A DNA stretch of 64,000 bases, taken from positions 186,001-250,000 of the forward strand of contig JACKBU010000004.1 of assembly GCA_020634395.1 (NCBI GenBank). The letters are read 5' to 3'. Within the stretch, counting starts at the first letter, position 1. Every line of letters starts with the position of its first letter. Below are positions 18,009-25,731 of this stretch, in pieces. Both the position numbers and the translations under genes were made by a program. The notes beneath the pieces were generated by a model. It saw only the letters and a list, made by a program, of their open reading frames with translations. It ran no database searches and had not been told where the DNA came from. The DNA is from Ardenticatenaceae bacterium (GTDB taxonomy: Bacteria; Chloroflexota; Anaerolineae; Promineifilales; Promineifilaceae).

Positions 18009-18674
18009 TCAGCGATGTGCGGCGACGCCCACTTGTTGGCACATGGCCTCGACAGGGCAGGTGCTGCATTTTGGCAGTCTGGCTGTGCAAATGTGCTTGC
18101 CAAAAGGGACCAGCAGGCGGTTGATTTCGATCCAGTACCGCTGCGGCAGCGTTTGTTCCAGGGCGGCCATCGTTTTTTCCGGCGTGGCAGCCGCCACGTA
18201 ACCCCAACGGTTGGTGATGCGGTGGACGTGGATGTCTACGCTGATAACCGGCTGGTCGCAGGCGATGCCCAACGCCAGGTTGGCGCACTTTGGCCCTACG
18301 CCCTTAAACGATAACAACAGCTCCCGTTCGCAGGGCAGCGCGCCGTCATGGTCATCTAGCAGGGTCACGGCGATGGTGTGGATTTGTTCGGCTTTGCGTT
18401 CGTGGAAGCTGCATTCGGCGATCAGGTCGTCGATTTCCTCGGGGGTCAGGCGGGCCATAGCTTGGGGCGTGGGCGCAGCGGCCAGCAGCTTCAGCGACAC
18501 CGGCAGCGATACTTCGTCGAGGGTGCGAATAGAAATCATGCAGCCGACGAGTTGCTGGAAAGGGGTACTGTAGCCGGCTTCAGCCAGTTCGAACATGGCG
18601 GCTTTGGGAAACGACCGTACCGCTTTTGCCACCTCTGCCAGCACCACGTCTATGTCGAAGGGCTTTTTAGCCAT
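18009..18674 (-). CDS. nth: Endonuclease III-like DNA glycosylase/AP lyase
   Basis: The 221-residue protein has the helix-hairpin-helix LLSFKGVGPKCANLALG with the catalytic Lys in GVGPK. The catalytic Asp follows in VISVDIHVHRITNR. The [4Fe-4S] loop has C-x6-C-x2-C-x5-C (CTARLPKCSTCPVEAMC), all intact. It excises oxidised pyrimidines and cuts the abasic site in base excision repair. ATG 18674 is preceded by CAGGAG. It is the first gene of a pair with the HD hydrolase. Confidence 0.95.
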   Translation of the reverse strand: MAKKPFDIDVVLAEVAKAVRSFPKAAMFELAEAGYSTPFQQLVGCMISIRTLDEVSLPVSLKLLAAAPTPQAMARLTPEEIDDLIAECSFHERKAEQIHTIAVTLLDDHDGALPCERELLLSFKGVGPKCANLALGIACDQPVISVDIHVHRITNRWGYVAAATPEKTMAALEQTLPQRYWIEINRLLVPFGKHICTARLPKCSTCPVEAMCQQVGVAAHR

Positions 18675-18693
18675 AGGTATACTCCTGGAGAGT

Positions 18694-18733
18694 GGGGATT
18701 GGCGACTAAGCCGGATGCCAGCCGCCAATCCCC
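18694..18733. repeat. Inverted repeat GGGGATTGGCG / CGCCAATCCCC
   Basis: Perfect 11-base arms at 18694-18704 and 18723-18733 lie between the membrane protein gene (18774) and the nth start. A hairpin here would end the upstream minus-strand transcript. Confidence 0.7.
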
Positions 18734-18773
18734 TGATTCAAAGCCTATCTTAGCAGATTTGCAGGCAAAACAT

Positions 18774-19484
18774 TCAGGCGGGTTGGGAAACGGCCGTTTC
18801 CGCCCCAGTTTTTCCCAGCCGCCTGAACCACAGCGCCAGTCCTATGGTAGCCACCAGCACGGCTGCGCCCATGAGCAGATTGACCGTCACAAACAACACC
18901 ACAAGCCATTGGAACAAATAGCTGACGAATCCCAGCAGCAGAGAAAAGCCGTTCACCCAAAAGGACAGCCTGATGATCTTTTCCAGCCGCCCGCCGCTGA
19001 AAACGGGGGCGGCGAACAGCGAAGACAGGCCAAAAAACAGGGTGATGCCCAGCATGTTGACGGCCGAAACGGCCGAATGCGGGTTGGCTTCCAGAATTTG
19101 TTCCAGCCCGATGAACTCGCCGCGGCCGAGGTAGAAGCGCACCGTGCTAATTTGCAGAAAGTAGTTGATGCCGCTGAGCGCGGCAAAAATCAGGCCAAAG
19201 CTGAGGCTGTTGCGGCTGAGAATCTTTTTGCCGGTGGGGGCCAGTTCGTGGATGCTGTTCAGTAGAATGACGTACAGCACGGCGAACAGAAGCATGGAAG
19301 CCTGCGCCAGGTATTGGAGGAAACGGCCGTTTCCCTGGGCATACGTTACAAAATCCGCCATGTTGGTCCACACAAACAGCGGCGCTGTGAGCAAAATGGC
19401 GACAAAACAGAACGTGAAGAAGATAAAGGTGGCGGCACTGCCCACGGCCGTCCAAAAACCGAGTGTAATCGTCGTTTGATTCAT
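18774..19484 (-). CDS. Membrane protein of unknown function, about six helices
   Basis: The 236-residue protein is mostly hydrophobic, with helices near 10-35, 55-80, 90-112, 138-160, 168-190 and 195-220. I do not recognise the family. The C-terminal GKTGAETAVSQPA is encoded across an ACGGCCGT copy and may not be conserved. The start ATG 19484 follows GGAGATGACCC. It is flanked on both sides by spacer inverted repeats and appears to be a single-gene unit. Confidence 0.75.
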   Translation of the reverse strand: MNQTTITLGFWTAVGSAATFIFFTFCFVAILLTAPLFVWTNMADFVTYAQGNGRFLQYLAQASMLLFAVLYVILLNSIHELAPTGKKILSRNSLSFGLIFAALSGINYFLQISTVRFYLGRGEFIGLEQILEANPHSAVSAVNMLGITLFFGLSSLFAAPVFSGGRLEKIIRLSFWVNGFSLLLGFVSYLFQWLVVLFVTVNLLMGAAVLVATIGLALWFRRLGKTGAETAVSQPA

Positions 19485-19506
19485 GGGTCATCTCCTGAAA
19501 GGTAAA

Positions 19507-19609
19507 AGCTATAAGCTGTAAGCTGTAAGCTATAAGCCGTAATTGGAAGGTAAGTGAGGTTGCCCAGTGCACTGCGCGCTGTCAGCTAAAAGCTAACAGC
19601 TAACAGCTG
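19507..19609. repeat. Inverted repeat of AGCTATAAGC words
   Basis: The left arm iterates AGCTATAAGCTGTAAGC (19507-19530) and the right arm iterates GCTAAAAGCTAACAGCT (about 19583-19609); they pair imperfectly. It lies between the membrane protein start (19484) and the end of the small frame at 19614. Confidence 0.6.
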
Positions 19610-19613
19610 CCAA

Positions 19614-19814
19614 CTATTCCAGGAGACAACAGGAGAGGGGGAAGGCGTGATGGGGCACGGCCGTTTGCCGCAACAAGCCGGCCAACGACAGGTGCGGCAG
19701 ATGCGGCGAACGGCGGGGGATGGTGGGAACCCGCATGGCCGGCGGCGCGAGCCGCGCCAGGCCCACCCACAGGCTCCACAACAACCAGATGATAAACGAA
19801 ACGATAAATGGCAT
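19614..19814 (-). CDS. Possible small membrane protein, 66 residues
   Basis: The frame starts at ATG 19814 and begins with a hydrophobic segment (PFIVSFIIWLLWSLWVGLA), followed by a Pro/His/Arg-rich tail. No ribosome binding site is clear, and the tail crosses an ACGGCCGT copy and low-complexity DNA. It lies after the putative terminator of the ABC operon. I list it because the first 20 residues look like a genuine membrane helix, but it may be chance. Confidence 0.25.
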   Translation of the reverse strand: MPFIVSFIIWLLWSLWVGLARLAPPAMRVPTIPRRSPHLPHLSLAGLLRQTAVPHHAFPLSCCLLE

Positions 19815-19834
19815 AGCGAAATTATGAGCTGGTT

Positions 19835-19870
19835 GGCGCCGGGCGTCAAGTTGTGGCGACGCCCGGCGCC
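19835..19870 (-). terminator. Strong hairpin after the tetR-ABC operon
   Basis: GGCGCCGGGCGTC (19835-19847) and GACGCCCGGCGCC (19858-19870) form a perfect 13-base-pair G+C-rich stem around a 10-base loop, 15 bases beyond the ATPase stop. No U tract follows, so termination may need Rho or the stem may protect the 3' end. Confidence 0.6.
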
Positions 19871-19884
19871 GGAGAACACAAACG

Positions 19885-20580
19885 TTATTTGGCGCTGCCG
19901 TTGGCGTTGCCGTCCACCAGACGGCCGTCGCGCATTTTCACAATCCGCTGGGCATAGGCCACCACCCGCTGATCGTGCGTGGCAAAGATGAAGGCGGTGC
20001 CGGTCTCTTTGTTCAGACGGGCCATAATGTCCATCGCCTGCTCGCCGTTGGCCGTGTCCAGGTTGGCGGTGGGTTCGTCGGCCAGAACGAGTAACGGCCG
20101 TGGCGCCAAAGCCCGGGCTATCGCCACCCGCTGCTGCTCGCCGCCGCTCATCTGGTCCGGCCGATGGTCCATCCGGTCGGCCAATCCTACCGCTTCCAGC
20201 AGCGCGGTGGCCCGCTCTTTACGTTCCTTCGCGCCCACGCCGTTCAGCAGCAGCGGCAGTTCCACGTTTTCATAGGCACTCAGCACCGGCACCAGGGCAA
20301 AAAACTGGAAGATAAAGCCAATTTTCTCCCGGCGCAGGTCGGCGCGTTGATTGGCGTTCAGACGTGTCACGTCCTGTCCGTTGATTTTCACCGTGCCGCT
20401 GTTGGGCTTATCCAGGCAGCCCATCAACTGCAGCATCGTTGTTTTGCCCGAACCCGAGGGTCCAACCAGCGCTGTAAATTCGCCTTCCTCAATCGTCAGG
20501 CTGACGCCGTCCAGGGCGCGTGTTTCTACCTCACCAATGGTGTAAATTTTTGTTGCATGTTCCAATTCAATAGCCGCCAT
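19885..20580 (-). CDS. ABC transporter ATP-binding protein, LolD/MacB type
   Basis: The 231-residue ATPase has Walker A GPSGSGKTTML near residue 40, the signature MSGGEQQRVAIARAL near 145, Walker B LLVLADEPTANLD near 165 and the H-loop His in ATHDQRV. The family couples ATP hydrolysis to FtsX-type permeases that move lipoproteins, peptides or drugs, or that work mechanically at the envelope. It is the last gene of a tetR-permease-permease-ATPase operon; together these form a complete heterodimeric exporter. It probably also serves the orphan permease pair at 58186-60671, which lacks an ATPase. Confidence 0.94.
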   Translation of the reverse strand: MAAIELEHATKIYTIGEVETRALDGVSLTIEEGEFTALVGPSGSGKTTMLQLMGCLDKPNSGTVKINGQDVTRLNANQRADLRREKIGFIFQFFALVPVLSAYENVELPLLLNGVGAKERKERATALLEAVGLADRMDHRPDQMSGGEQQRVAIARALAPRPLLVLADEPTANLDTANGEQAMDIMARLNKETGTAFIFATHDQRVVAYAQRIVKMRDGRLVDGNANGSAK

Positions 20581-20626
20581 TTTGATGACTCCTTATTTTG
20601 CACAATGTGACAGATTTTTACCTGTC

Positions 20627-21853
20627 CTAGAGGGCGTGTAAAGCCTCGATCGGTTCCAACCGCGCCGCATACCAGGCGGGATACAGAGAGACGGTGACGA
20701 TAACGACCAGCATCCAGAAGGCCATCAAAAAGAGATTGGCGGGAACCAGGGTCGTATACAGTGAAGTGCCAAAGGCCAACGATCCAGCTACGTCTCCCAG
20801 ATCGCCAAAATAGATTCCGTTAATCGAGAAATAGTAGACCACGATGGCGCCGAGGATGATACCAAAGAGACTGCCAATCAGGCCTAAAATGGTGGCCTCG
20901 AACAAGAACATGGTCATGATTTGCCGGCCTTTCATGCCCAGCGCGGCCAGGATGCCTATTTCGCGGGTGCGTTCAAAGACGGCCATCAGCAGGGTATTGG
21001 CGATGATCACGGCCACAACCAGGAAAATGATGGCGTAGAGGATGCTGTATACGGCCGTTCCCGTTTCCATCGTCGTCATGATGAATTCGTTCAACTGCCG
21101 CCAGCCCATAACGGTGAGGCCCGGTGTCTGCAGCGCCGCTACCACTTTGTCGGTATCGTTAATATCATGCAGCATGATGCGCACGGTGCTGGCGCGGTTG
21201 CCCGACCCGGTGATGCTTTGGGCCTGCGCCAGACTCAAAAAGACGTTGGCATTGTCGATGCCGGGGAAGCCGGTGTTGATCAGGCCGACGATGGTGAACT
21301 GGCCCTCTTGTGGCACACCGTCTGGATTGCCCACGGCCAGATTGATGCGGTCGCCGACGCCCACGCCCAGTTCGTCAGCCAGTCGCTGGCCGATGAGGAT
21401 CTGGCCACGGCCGTTTCCCGATAAGAACTCACCGGCGCGCAGTCCTTCCCGAATGGGGTCAAAGAGCGCCGACGCCGGATCAATGCCGCTCACCCGGACG
21501 CTGGTCGATTCGCTGGCCGTGCCCAAGACGCCGCTGGCCCAGAGGATAGGCGAAACCGCTGCCACCTCCGGCATCGCCGCCGCCCGCGCCGCCAGTTCGT
21601 CGGCATTGTCGATTAAGTCTCGCCACAACAGGCTGGTTTTAACCACTTCATACGACTCGGCGCGTATTTGAATGTGCCCTGTATCCAGCCGGATGGTGTC
21701 GCGCAGCATGCCGTCCAACATGCCCGTGATCAACCCATTCATAAAGATAACGAGGGTTAGCCCCAGCGCGATGGCGACGAAGGTGATCACCGTGCGTCGT
21801 CTGTTGCGCAGCAAATCGCGGTAGGCCATGACCCAGAACTTTTTAAATGTCAT
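20627..21853 (-). CDS. FtsX/MacB-type ABC permease (second of pair)
   Basis: The 408-residue protein has an N-terminal membrane helix (RRTVITFVAIALGLTLVIFMNGLI), a large extracytoplasmic MacB-PCD domain (about 45-260), and three C-terminal helices with the FtsX motif VFERTREIGILAALGMKGRQI. The start is ATG 21853 with GGAG seven bases before it. It is co-directional with the neighbouring permease and ATPase. The orphan permease at 58186 is its closest relative in the window, sharing the ...EPVEALHAL-type end and many internal motifs. Confidence 0.93.
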   Translation of the reverse strand: MTFKKFWVMAYRDLLRNRRRTVITFVAIALGLTLVIFMNGLITGMLDGMLRDTIRLDTGHIQIRAESYEVVKTSLLWRDLIDNADELAARAAAMPEVAAVSPILWASGVLGTASESTSVRVSGIDPASALFDPIREGLRAGEFLSGNGRGQILIGQRLADELGVGVGDRINLAVGNPDGVPQEGQFTIVGLINTGFPGIDNANVFLSLAQAQSITGSGNRASTVRIMLHDINDTDKVVAALQTPGLTVMGWRQLNEFIMTTMETGTAVYSILYAIIFLVVAVIIANTLLMAVFERTREIGILAALGMKGRQIMTMFLFEATILGLIGSLFGIILGAIVVYYFSINGIYFGDLGDVAGSLAFGTSLYTTLVPANLFLMAFWMLVVIVTVSLYPAWYAARLEPIEALHAL

Positions 21854-21877
21854 TGTTGACTCCGTCAAGCTGTAGAA

Positions 21878-21919
21878 AGAGCGAGGGCCAAAGGAAGCAC
21901 CTGTCTTCCTCCTCGCTCT
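21878..21919. repeat. Inverted repeat AGAGCGAGG / CCTCGCTCT between the permease genes
   Basis: Nine-base arms at 21878-21886 and 21911-21919, with inner GGAAG/CTTCC pairing, lie in the 74-base gap between the two permease genes. The words match the repeat at 3608-3669. Confidence 0.6.
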
Positions 21920-21927
21920 AGCTCTCG

Positions 21928-23175
21928 CTAAATATGATGCAGTGCCTCGGCCGGTTCCTGGCGCGACGCCTGCCACGCCGGGAAGAAGGAAGCTGCCGCT
22001 GAAATAACCATCACCAGAAAGGCATAAACCAGGGACGTGGTGAGCGAAAAAGCAGGATACATGCGCGTGCCCATCAGCGCATAGACTTCGGCGCCGCCGC
22101 CGGCATCGGATATGCCGCTGATGTCAATGCCCACCTGGGCCACGGCCGCCACCAGCAGCCCGCCGGCAATCACGCCCACGACAGCCCCAAATACCCCGAT
22201 AAAGGTGCCTTCCAGCAGGAAAAGCGTGGTGATTTGCCGCCCCTTCATGCCCAAAGCCGCCAGGACGCCCATTTCGCGGGTACGTTCATAGACGGCCATG
22301 AGCATCAGGTTCAGAATGCCGATGCTGGCAATAAGCACGACCAACATACCCAGGATGCTGGTGGCCATGCTTTTGGATTGGATAGCCTGCTGGATTTCTG
22401 GGCTTAAGGTATCCCATGAATCCACTTCGTAATTGGGCAGTTTGGCCTGCAAATCTTCAATCAGGACGTCTTCCTGGCCGACTTTTTCCAGGGAGACGAC
22501 GACCTCGGTTTCCTGCTGGCGCAAGTTGTAGAGCGTCTGCGCCGTGGGCAGGTTGATGAACACGGTCCCGCGCTCGGCGGAGTCCATGCCCAGGCTGTAG
22601 ATACCCACGACGGTCATGGTCCGCTGGCGCATGGACTCGTTGAGCCGCCGGCCCACCAGCATGACTCGGTCGCCTACGCCCACTTCCAGCAGGTCGGCCA
22701 GATTTTGCCCGATGACAATCGCGTCGCCGTCTTCGCTGGTAAGAAAACGGCCGTCACTGATATTCTCTGCAAACAAGCTAACCGGCGCTTCTTTCTCCGG
22801 CTCGATGGCGGTGATGGTCACGGGGTAGGTGCCCGCGCCGGTGCTGACCATGCCGCCGGTATTGATGCGTTTGGCGGTGGCCAGAATTTTCTCTGGCGAG
22901 TCAATGGATTGAATGGTCGCCACAACTGTTTCCGCATCGGCCAGGGGCAGCAGCGGCAGCCGATCGGCCTTTTCGCGGTAGCCAGGGGCGTGGACCTGTA
23001 CATTGCCGCCGTACATGCGTACGGCGTTGCCATAAATGGCCTGATCCGACCCCTTGATCAGCGCATCCATAAAAATGAGTAAGATCATACCCAGGATGAT
23101 GGCGACACTGGCGATGAGGGTTCGCCGCCAGTTGCGCCACATGTTACGCCAGGCCATTTTTACAATTTTACTCAT
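21928..23175 (-). CDS. FtsX/MacB-type ABC permease (first of pair)
   Basis: The 415-residue protein begins MSKIVKMAWRNMWRNWRRTLIASVAIILGM, with one membrane helix. A periplasmic-type domain (about 45-270) and three C-terminal helices containing VYERTREMGVLAALGMKGRQITTLFLLEG follow. The start ATG 23175 has AAAGGAGAG upstream and lies 16 bases after the tetR stop. It is strongly similar to the permease at 59430-60671, including W-R-N-M-W-R-N-W-R-R-T-L-I-A at the N-terminus and AEENISDGRFL/AAENLVAGRFL-type stretches. Confidence 0.94.
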   Translation of the reverse strand: MSKIVKMAWRNMWRNWRRTLIASVAIILGMILLIFMDALIKGSDQAIYGNAVRMYGGNVQVHAPGYREKADRLPLLPLADAETVVATIQSIDSPEKILATAKRINTGGMVSTGAGTYPVTITAIEPEKEAPVSLFAENISDGRFLTSEDGDAIVIGQNLADLLEVGVGDRVMLVGRRLNESMRQRTMTVVGIYSLGMDSAERGTVFINLPTAQTLYNLRQQETEVVVSLEKVGQEDVLIEDLQAKLPNYEVDSWDTLSPEIQQAIQSKSMATSILGMLVVLIASIGILNLMLMAVYERTREMGVLAALGMKGRQITTLFLLEGTFIGVFGAVVGVIAGGLLVAAVAQVGIDISGISDAGGGAEVYALMGTRMYPAFSLTTSLVYAFLVMVISAAASFFPAWQASRQEPAEALHHI

Positions 23176-23191
23176 CTGTTACTCTCCTTTG

Positions 23192-23872
23192 TCAGGTGGT
23201 AAACCACTGCCGGTAGCTTTCCATGTCGATCAGGGTAATGGAATTGGCCGGCGCGCCTAATAGGCGGATCATCGCGTGTTGGTAGACGGTTACCAGTCGT
23301 TGGATAGCCACAAAAGCGGCCATACCCCATTCTTCCTCCACCATCAACTTCACAATCGCCTCAGACATGTTTTCGCCCATCTGCAAGATTACCAGACCAA
23401 TTTCGTCTGGATACGGCGTGTCGAAAACGCCCTGGGCCACACCCTGCTGCACAATCCGCGTAAACAGCGGCGCGATGTACTCGCTGGAGGCGGCTTTCAT
23501 TTTTTCGCGCATGATGGCGTTTTCGTCTTTATACCAGACCGGCAGCAGGGTTTCGATCAGGGCGCGGTTTTCCAATTTCAGGGTGGTGGTGTCGGCAAAT
23601 AATTTCTGCAACTTTTCTAACGCCGACAACTGCGGATCGTCGACCATCGGTTCCACCACGACTACTACCTGCTGCAGCAAATGCACTACCAGGGCGTCCA
23701 GCAGCTCTTCTTTGGAATGGAAATAGTAGTAAAACGTTCCTTTGGCAATGCCGATGGCGTTGATGATGTCGCGCACGGCCGTTTGCTCATACCCTTTGGT
23801 GTAAAACAGCTGTTGGGCTGCATTCAGGATTTCATTTCGTCTGACGTCAGGATCTTTTACGATTCGTGTCAT
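23192..23872 (-). CDS. TetR family transcriptional regulator
   Basis: The 226-residue regulator has an N-terminal helix-turn-helix domain with NEILNAAQQLFYTKGYEQTAVRDIINAIGIAKGTFYYYFHSKEELLDALV, a textbook TetR signature. The ligand-binding half is not assignable. It is the first gene of the operon with the two permeases and the ATPase. A perfect inverted repeat (23900-23916) lies 28 bases upstream of its start, just downstream of a good promoter, so it very likely represses its own operon until a ligand binds. Confidence 0.94.
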   Translation of the reverse strand: MTRIVKDPDVRRNEILNAAQQLFYTKGYEQTAVRDIINAIGIAKGTFYYYFHSKEELLDALVVHLLQQVVVVVEPMVDDPQLSALEKLQKLFADTTTLKLENRALIETLLPVWYKDENAIMREKMKAASSEYIAPLFTRIVQQGVAQGVFDTPYPDEIGLVILQMGENMSEAIVKLMVEEEWGMAAFVAIQRLVTVYQHAMIRLLGAPANSITLIDMESYRQWFTT

Positions 23873-23899
23873 GCCTGAACCTCGAATTGAATATCACTG

Positions 23900-23916
23900 A
23901 CCGACTGCCGGTCGGT
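23900..23916. promoter_or_regulatory. Putative TetR operator ACCGAC-N5-GTCGGT
   Basis: Perfect six-base arms ACCGAC and GTCGGT are separated by TGCCG. The site lies between the minus-strand -10 element (23928-23923) and the tetR start, covering the expected transcription start. Confidence 0.7.
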
Positions 23917-23922
23917 AAGAGA

Positions 23923-23951
23923 ATATTAGCCGAATTTTGCCAGCGCGTCAA
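23923..23951 (-). promoter_or_regulatory. Sigma70-type promoter of the tetR-ABC operon
   Basis: On the minus strand TTGACG (23951-23946), a 17-base spacer and TAATAT (23928-23923) match the housekeeping consensus well. It points into tetR. Confidence 0.7.
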
Positions 23952-24014
23952 TAGATTTCGGGCGGTTTTCAGTCGAGTGAGACCGGGAATTAAGTTGCAG
24001 GCAGGCGCAGGCGC

Positions 24015-24761
24015 TCAGGCCAGCGCAGTAATGATTTCGCGGGGTTCAGGTGTGGAAATCTGGCCGGAAAGGCCGGTGAAAATTTCGCTGACGGAGAACG
24101 GCGGACAGATCAATTTGGCCAGCAAGGTGGTGGCGCGGTCGTACTGGTCGATGAGCGCCGGATGGGCCTCGGGGGTGCGTTGGTGCAGCGCCTGCGCCTT
24201 TTCCCAGGCAGCCTGGCGGGCGCGCTGAATGCTGAAGTTGCCCAATGCTTCGTCGGCGGAGCCGCCGAGCATGTCCAGATAACGAAAAAACGGCGACGAT
24301 TGGTTGACGCCTTCCTGGACCTCATCCAACAGCCCGGCGAGCACAAGGTTGACTGCAAAAAAATCGTTTTTGAGGGGTTCCAGAGCGCAGTTTTGGCACA
24401 CCTGGGCGGCGGCGATGCCTAAATCTAGGTTGATATGGGCGTTGATGCCCAGCAGCAGGTGATGGAGGACGGTGGGCTGGGTATCCTGGGCGCGAGCGAA
24501 GGCGTAGGCCCAGGCGCGGGTGGGCTGGCGCCCCTGGCGGTGCTGCCGGTACGCTTCGATGTAGCGTTGGGCAAAGACGATGTCCAGTTGTTCCATGCGG
24601 GCGGGGTCTTCAAAACGGCCGTTTTCCACCCCCTCCTTAATGCGCACAGTCACTTTGCGATACATGGCCGGGAAATAGCCCAGGCGGCTGTTTGCCTGGC
24701 GGCATTCGTCGATAATGTCCGTGAGCGTTTGAATGACGTCGTCGATCGTTTGGGTAGCCAT
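24015..24761 (-). CDS. DUF5995 family protein
   Basis: The 248-residue protein is predicted all-helical. It contains HHLLLGINAHINLDLGIAAAQVC and a downstream N/F-rich segment, the hallmark of DUF5995, whose function is unknown. I chose ATG 24761 (MATQTIDDVIQTL) because the longer frame adds a Cys-rich, unconserved extension. It stands alone between the tetR promoter region and the divergent CAP gene. It has no signal peptide, so it should be cytoplasmic. Confidence 0.8.
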   Translation of the reverse strand: MATQTIDDVIQTLTDIIDECRQANSRLGYFPAMYRKVTVRIKEGVENGRFEDPARMEQLDIVFAQRYIEAYRQHRQGRQPTRAWAYAFARAQDTQPTVLHHLLLGINAHINLDLGIAAAQVCQNCALEPLKNDFFAVNLVLAGLLDEVQEGVNQSSPFFRYLDMLGGSADEALGNFSIQRARQAAWEKAQALHQRTPEAHPALIDQYDRATTLLAKLICPPFSVSEIFTGLSGQISTPEPREIITALA

Positions 24762-24909
24762 CGCCTGATTGTTTTCTCTGGGTCCGCGTATTGGGGCGAA
24801 TGATAGCGGGATTGGGTTAGGCGTCAAGGGGAAAACGGCCGTTGTGTCCCGACACGGCTTATGGCAAAATGGAACACAGCCACCGCAAAAGGAGAACAAT
24901 TGATGCCGT

Positions 24910-25662
24910 ATGAAGCCAAAAATTTCTACAAAGGTTTTTTGGATCACTGCTTTTAGCCTGGGAGTCTTGTTTATCTTCACCCTTTCCAAAGTCACACTGG
25001 GGGAAAATGTAGAGCCAACAGCAACCCTGGAACCCAGAAGTTATTTACCCATTGCCGCCAAAGATCCGACACCCACGCCAACCATTACACCAACGCCAAC
25101 GGCCACGCCGGAACCGGGATGCGTGCCCCCGCCGGAGATTCCAGCCAGTGATCTTATCAACGAAGAGGCCATCCTGAGTGGCATCAATCAACAGCGCAGC
25201 AACAACAGCCTGCCCGCCCTGGCCCTGGCCGGTGAATTGACCCAATCTTCGCGGCGTCACAGCCTGGACATGGCCGAAAACCACTTTACCGGCCATACCG
25301 GTTCCGATGGCAGCGTGGTAGGTGACCGAATGCTAGATGCCTGTTACGAGTGGAATTACCGGGGCGAGATCATTGGCTGGGGTTTTGGCGGCGATACGTC
25401 AGCGATGCTGGACTGGTGGATGAACAGCCAGCCGCACCGCGAAACGATCCTGAATGTGCTGCCGGAGGATTTTGGCGTGGGTTATATCCGCCTGCCCGGC
25501 AGCGACTGGACGCATTATTGGACGGTGAACTTTGGGCGGCGCAGTACGGCCGTTTCGGGCGGAGCCCAGGCGCTTTATTTCTGCGAATATGTGGTGGAAG
25601 GAGAGCAGGGCGGCGCTTCGGTGCGGTATTACAGTGCGACACCCTGCCCGGTGTATGACTAG
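24910..25662 (+). CDS. Secreted CAP/SCP domain protein
   Basis: The 250-residue protein has a signal peptide or anchor (about 8-28), a TPT-rich linker (about 52-72) and a CAP domain (about 90-215) with HSLDMAENHFTGHTG, MLDWWMNSQPHRETIL and GVGYI motifs. Bacterial CAP proteins are extracellular and of mixed function. The ATG at 24910 is 15 bases from GGAG. A nearer ATG at 24903 opens a 17-codon out-of-frame reading frame that overlaps this start. A double ACGGCCGT hairpin follows the stop as a terminator. Confidence 0.9.
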   Translation: MKPKISTKVFWITAFSLGVLFIFTLSKVTLGENVEPTATLEPRSYLPIAAKDPTPTPTITPTPTATPEPGCVPPPEIPASDLINEEAILSGINQQRSNNSLPALALAGELTQSSRRHSLDMAENHFTGHTGSDGSVVGDRMLDACYEWNYRGEIIGWGFGGDTSAMLDWWMNSQPHRETILNVLPEDFGVGYIRLPGSDWTHYWTVNFGRRSTAVSGGAQALYFCEYVVEGEQGGASVRYYSATPCPVYD

Positions 25663-25668
25663 GAAATA

Positions 25669-25704
25669 GAAAACGGCCGTTTCTCCCCAGGAACGGCCGT
25701 TTTC
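25669..25704 (+). terminator. Terminator-like hairpin made of two ACGGCCGT copies
   Basis: GAAAACGGCCGTT (25669-25681) and AACGGCCGTTTTC (25692-25704) pair over 13 bases around a 10-base loop, six bases after the CAP gene stop. The T-run at the end of the right arm supports termination. Confidence 0.65.
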
Positions 25705-25731
25705 CCTAACCTGCTGTCCCATGTAGCAGGC

